DNA from: Burkholderiaceae bacterium
GTDB taxonomy: Bacteria > Pseudomonadota > Gammaproteobacteria > Burkholderiales > Burkholderiaceae
DNA: 6,449 bases
Direction: 5' to 3'
Assembly: GCA_025458735.1 (NCBI GenBank)
Contig: JALORV010000043.1
Span: forward strand, 1 to 6,449
The position numbers and the translations under genes were made by a program. The first letter of the stretch is position 1. Each line of letters opens with the position of its first letter. The notes below the pieces were generated by a model. That model was not told where the DNA came from. It saw nothing but the letters and a program-made list of their open reading frames with translations, and made no database searches. This document shows positions 6,359 to 6,449 of the stretch, piece by piece.

Positions 6359-6449
6359 TTGAAACTGCACGCGGACTCGCCGACAGCGCTCGCCACGGTC
6401 ACCGCCTACGGCTCCGGCTTCGTTGAAGTCAACAAGGTCCGTTACACCC
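6359..6449 (+). CDS. Mth938-like domain protein (DUF498/NDUFAF3-type), N-terminal 30 codons only
   Basis: Only the first 30 codons are present; the gene runs off the right edge. The translation from TTG is [20 protein letters not shown] followed by [10 protein letters not shown]. It resembles the start of the small Mth938-like proteins of proteobacteria (typically around 125 residues from memory): an MKLH opening, then a YGxGxVxVNGxRY strand pair. The family includes mitochondrial NDUFAF3, a complex I assembly factor; the function of the bacterial members is not established and I do not assign one. The TTG start is forced by an in-frame TGA at 6323 and supported by GGAG at 6351-6354. The gene is transcribed away from the alaC-hom-thrC operon. 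The short visible length limits certainty. Confidence 0.75.
   Translation, partial: MKLHADSPTALATVTAYGSGFVEVNKVRYT

Noticed and set aside
6187..6402. 72-residue N-terminal extension of the alaC open frame
   Set aside because: It would cross the TATAAT promoter and overlap the divergent gene. The sequence is Arg/Ser-rich with no family match, and a good ribosome-binding site sits before the 6186 ATG.
1..6449. A new defence, mobile or secondary-metabolite system
   Set aside because: All complete genes fall into well-known amino-acid or molybdenum cofactor families; there are no integrases, transposases, terminal repeats or unassigned gene clusters.

Overview
This is GC-rich chromosomal DNA (about two thirds G+C by eye), most likely from a beta-proteobacterium. 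That assignment rests on the high GC, the protein sequences and the gene order alaC-type aminotransferase / hom / thrC / moeA / moaD / moaE, which I recall as a conserved beta-proteobacterial arrangement. A closer placement (for example Rhodocyclales or Burkholderiales) is a guess. I see no insertion sequence, phage, CRISPR array or RNA gene. The window is core metabolism, not an accessory island.

Almost everything is one tightly packed gene train on the minus strand, read from right to left. It starts with an AlaC-type alanine/glutamate aminotransferase (6186-4963), then homoserine dehydrogenase hom (4915-3605) and threonine synthase thrC (3536-2085). It continues with MobB (2088-1594), molybdopterin molybdenumtransferase moeA (1594-404), the small molybdopterin synthase subunit moaD (391-110), and the first 35 codons of the large subunit moaE (105 to the window edge). 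Gaps are 47 and 68 nt around hom. After that, thrC/mobB overlap by 4 nt (GTGA), mobB/moeA by 1 nt (TGATG), and moeA/moaD and moaD/moaE are 12 and 4 nt apart. This is the layout of one operon with translational coupling in its distal half.

Functionally the train joins two pathways. Hom and ThrC are the homoserine-forming and final steps of threonine synthesis; homoserine kinase (thrB) is not here. The distal genes serve molybdenum cofactor synthesis: MoaD and MoaE put the dithiolene sulfurs on the pterin, MoeA inserts molybdate, and MobB is a GTP-binding accessory of the guanylyltransferase MobA. moaA, moaC and mobA are not in the window.

At the right end, a divergent plus-strand gene begins at a TTG codon (6359). 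It encodes a small Mth938-like (DUF498/NDUFAF3-type) protein and is cut by the window edge. The 172-nt divergent intergenic region holds a perfect TATAAT -10 box for this gene and a 17-codon short ORF whose stop overlaps the TTG start.

The most unusual item is in moaD: a perfect, codon-phased 24-bp tandem duplication that repeats FAALRERV next to the first beta strand of an otherwise normal MoaD. I found no credible undescribed multi-gene system.
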